Assembly (NCBI RefSeq): GCF_002940005.1
Contig: NZ_MDEF01000009.1
Strand: one strand, 5' to 3'
Length of the DNA: 64,000 nt
DNA from: Xanthomonas hortorum
GTDB taxonomy: Bacteria; Pseudomonadota; Gammaproteobacteria; Xanthomonadales; Xanthomonadaceae
Shown: positions 62,457-64,000 of the stretch, in pieces
Numbering within the stretch: the stretch's first letter is position 1
Layout: every line of letters begins with the position of its first letter
Translations under genes and position numbers: made by a program
The notes under the pieces: generated by a model
Told to the model about the DNA's origin: nothing
Databases searched by the model: none
What the model saw: only the letters and a program-made list of their open reading frames with translations

Positions 62457-64000
62457 ATGAGCTCGATGCAACCGCCTGACCTGCCGTCGCAAACCCGCGC
62501 GGCGCTGCTTCCCGATGCGCCGGTCGCCTTGCTGCGGCTATCGGCCGAGGCGTGCGTGGTGGCCTGCAACCGCGCCGGCCTGGACGTCCTGGGCAAGACC
62601 GCCAGCGAGCTGCAAGGCGTGCCGGCGTCGGTGTTATGGGGCTTGAGTGCAGCCGATCTGGTCGGCGAAGAGGGCGTGTGGGCCGCCCCGGGCGACGATC
62701 CGGCCCGGCGCGTGCGCTATGTGCGCGACCGCGAGCATGGCGGCTGGATGCTGTCGCTGCCGCATGTGGAAACCGCGATCTTGCTGCGCGAAGCCACCCG
62801 CCTGGCCGAAGACAGCCGGCCGGTGCCGATCTCGCCACTGCTGCAGCCGTTGGTGGCACGCCTGCAGGCCGAACACGAAGACCGCACCGTGCTGGAGCGC
62901 ACCGCACAGGCGCTGGCCGGCTGCGAGCTGGAACTGTTGTTGCCGCCCGGTCTGGCAGAGACCGACATGGGTCGCCGGCTGCAGGCCGGCTTCGGCAATC
63001 TGGCCGAAGCGATCCGCCAGGCGGTGGCGCTGTCGGTGCAGATCGCTGCCGAAGTGCCGCCGCTGGTGGCCGAGAACGACGAGATGGTGCGCCAGTCGCA
63101 GGCACAGACCGAAGCATTGGACGGCGCCCGCACCGCAGTGGAACGGCTGTCGTCCAGCCTGCAGGACGTCAACGCCGATCTGGCACAGGTCATCGCGTTG
63201 GCCGCCAGCGCCGACGAAAGCGCACGTCAGGGCGTCGCCGCCGCGCACGCGCTGGGCCAGGCCATGCACGAAGTGGAACGCCGCGCCGCGCGTGCCGGCG
63301 AGGTCATCGAAGTCATCGACTCGGTGGCATTCCAGACCAATATCCTGTCGATCAACGCCAGCATCGAAGCGGCGCATGCCGGCGATGCCGGACGCGGGTT
63401 TGCGGTGGTCGCCACCGAGATCCGCCGCCTGGCCGAACGTGCCGCCGCTGCAGCGCGCGATGTGCGCGCGATCCTGGCCGAAACCAGTGCCGCAGTGGGC
63501 GAGGGTGCCGCCTCCGCACGCGGCACCGAAGCGGTGCTCGATGGCATCACTCGCGTGCTCGGCCAGGCCAGCAGCGCGATGACTACGGTGGCCGGGCGTA
63601 TCCAGGCGCAGGACAGCGAGATTCGCGGGATCGAAAGCGCCGTGGATGGCGTTGTCGCGTTGGGGCACAGCAACTTGCAGCACGCCGCACATGTGGCCGA
63701 ACGCAGCGAAGCGTTGGAGCGCGGTACCGAAACCCTGCGCGATTGCGTGGGCCTGTTCCGCTTGCCGGCCGACCCGCTGAAGGTGCCCAGGCACGCCCGC
63801 GTCAATGAACTCGCCGTGGCAACGGCTGGCCGCATCGGCACCGCATTGGCGCAGGCCATCGCACGCGGCCAAATCGACGAAGCCTCGCTATTCGCACGCA
63901 CCTACACGCCGATTGCCGGCGTGGAGCCGCCCAAGTTCAGTACCGATTTCGACGTGCTGTGCGATGAGGTATTGCCGGCCTTGCAGGAGCCGCTGCTGGA
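62457..64000 (+). CDS. Methyl-accepting chemotaxis-type protein, soluble, 3' partial
   Basis: The frame begins at the ATG 62457 (TAGGA upstream) and remains open to the right edge, 514 codons. The N-terminal 100 residues look like a PAS-type domain. The MCP signalling hairpin is around 285-340: VAFQTNILSINASIEAAH then AGDAGRGFAVVATEIRRL. It deviates from the classical ALNAAVEAARAG at several places. No transmembrane segment is visible, so the protein is probably cytoplasmic. About 90 residues after the helical domain resemble a further C-terminal sensor-like region, cut by the edge. Confidence 0.85.
   Translation, partial: MSSMQPPDLPSQTRAALLPDAPVALLRLSAEACVVACNRAGLDVLGKTASELQGVPASVLWGLSAADLVGEEGVWAAPGDDPARRVRYVRDREHGGWMLSLPHVETAILLREATRLAEDSRPVPISPLLQPLVARLQAEHEDRTVLERTAQALAGCELELLLPPGLAETDMGRRLQAGFGNLAEAIRQAVALSVQIAAEVPPLVAENDEMVRQSQAQTEALDGARTAVERLSSSLQDVNADLAQVIALAASADESARQGVAAAHALGQAMHEVERRAARAGEVIEVIDSVAFQTNILSINASIEAAHAGDAGRGFAVVATEIRRLAERAAAAARDVRAILAETSAAVGEGAASARGTEAVLDGITRVLGQASSAMTTVAGRIQAQDSEIRGIESAVDGVVALGHSNLQHAAHVAERSEALERGTETLRDCVGLFRLPADPLKVPRHARVNELAVATAGRIGTALAQAIARGQIDEASLFARTYTPIAGVEPPKFSTDFDVLCDEVLPALQEPLL

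Noticed and set aside
62634..63872. 412-codon minus-strand and 418-codon plus-strand alternative frames over the MCP gene
   Set aside because: The MCP hairpin motif is only in the frame starting at 62457. The other frames give Arg/Ala-rich sequence without motifs.

Overview
The window is a gene-dense, high-GC gammaproteobacterial chromosome segment. Its gene order and repeats point to Xanthomonas (Xanthomonadaceae): a sux sucrose-scavenging locus (TonB receptor, amylosucrase, MFS permease, LacI regulator), leuCD-methyltransferase-leuB, an ilvC-ilvG-ilvM-ilvA-leuA operon, and intergenic palindromes typical of that genus. This is inferred from recognised families and synteny; no database search was run. 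I see no tRNA, rRNA, CRISPR array, prophage or complete insertion sequence.

Layout. 1-1.4 kb: 3' part of an RTX calcium-binding protein cut by the window edge. 1.5-5 kb: rsgA, a DUF1704 putative metallopeptidase, and a DJ-1/PfpI protein bracketed by two inverted 148-bp MITE-like elements. 5.4-12.6 kb: suxB, suxA, suxC and suxR, with two identical SuxR-type operators between the divergent suxA and suxC. 12.8-19.7 kb: an acetoacetyl-CoA reductase homologue without the SDR tyrosine, then a citrate-type module (CitMHS carrier, OprO/P-like porin, OmpR-type regulator, sensor kinase, periplasmic binding protein). 19.9-32.3 kb: a LuxR-type regulator, a TonB receptor with a Fur-like box, a DUF1460 protein, a DctB-like hybrid kinase, a second OprO/P-like porin, dctA and maeB. 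Together these look like a C4-dicarboxylate sensing, uptake and malate-oxidation block. 32.8-36.2 kb: a GH92 alpha-mannosidase. 36.5-41.6 kb: LPS genes (zinc-finger protein, GT4 glycosyltransferase, O-antigen-ligase-like protein, LpxL acyltransferase, WaaA). 42.3-48.5 kb: tolC, pcm, a TetR regulator and a propeller-GGDEF sensor. 48.5-60.4 kb: branched-chain amino acid synthesis, with a LysR gene divergent from leuC-leuD-methyltransferase-leuB and an opposite-strand ilvC-ilvG-ilvM-ilvA-leuA operon. That operon is preceded by a small leader ORF encoding LLVLVLI and a terminator, a classic attenuator. 60.7-64 kb: gamma-glutamyltransferase and a soluble methyl-accepting protein that runs off the right edge.

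The least explained material is intergenic. There are four structured repeat families: a 148-bp MITE-like element and shrunken derivatives; a roughly 100-bp double-hairpin palindrome whose arms change in a compensatory way between copies; a GGGATTC-type inverted repeat, one copy of which is a perfect 32-bp arm pair abutting a start codon; and a 69-bp tandem triplication downstream of tolC.
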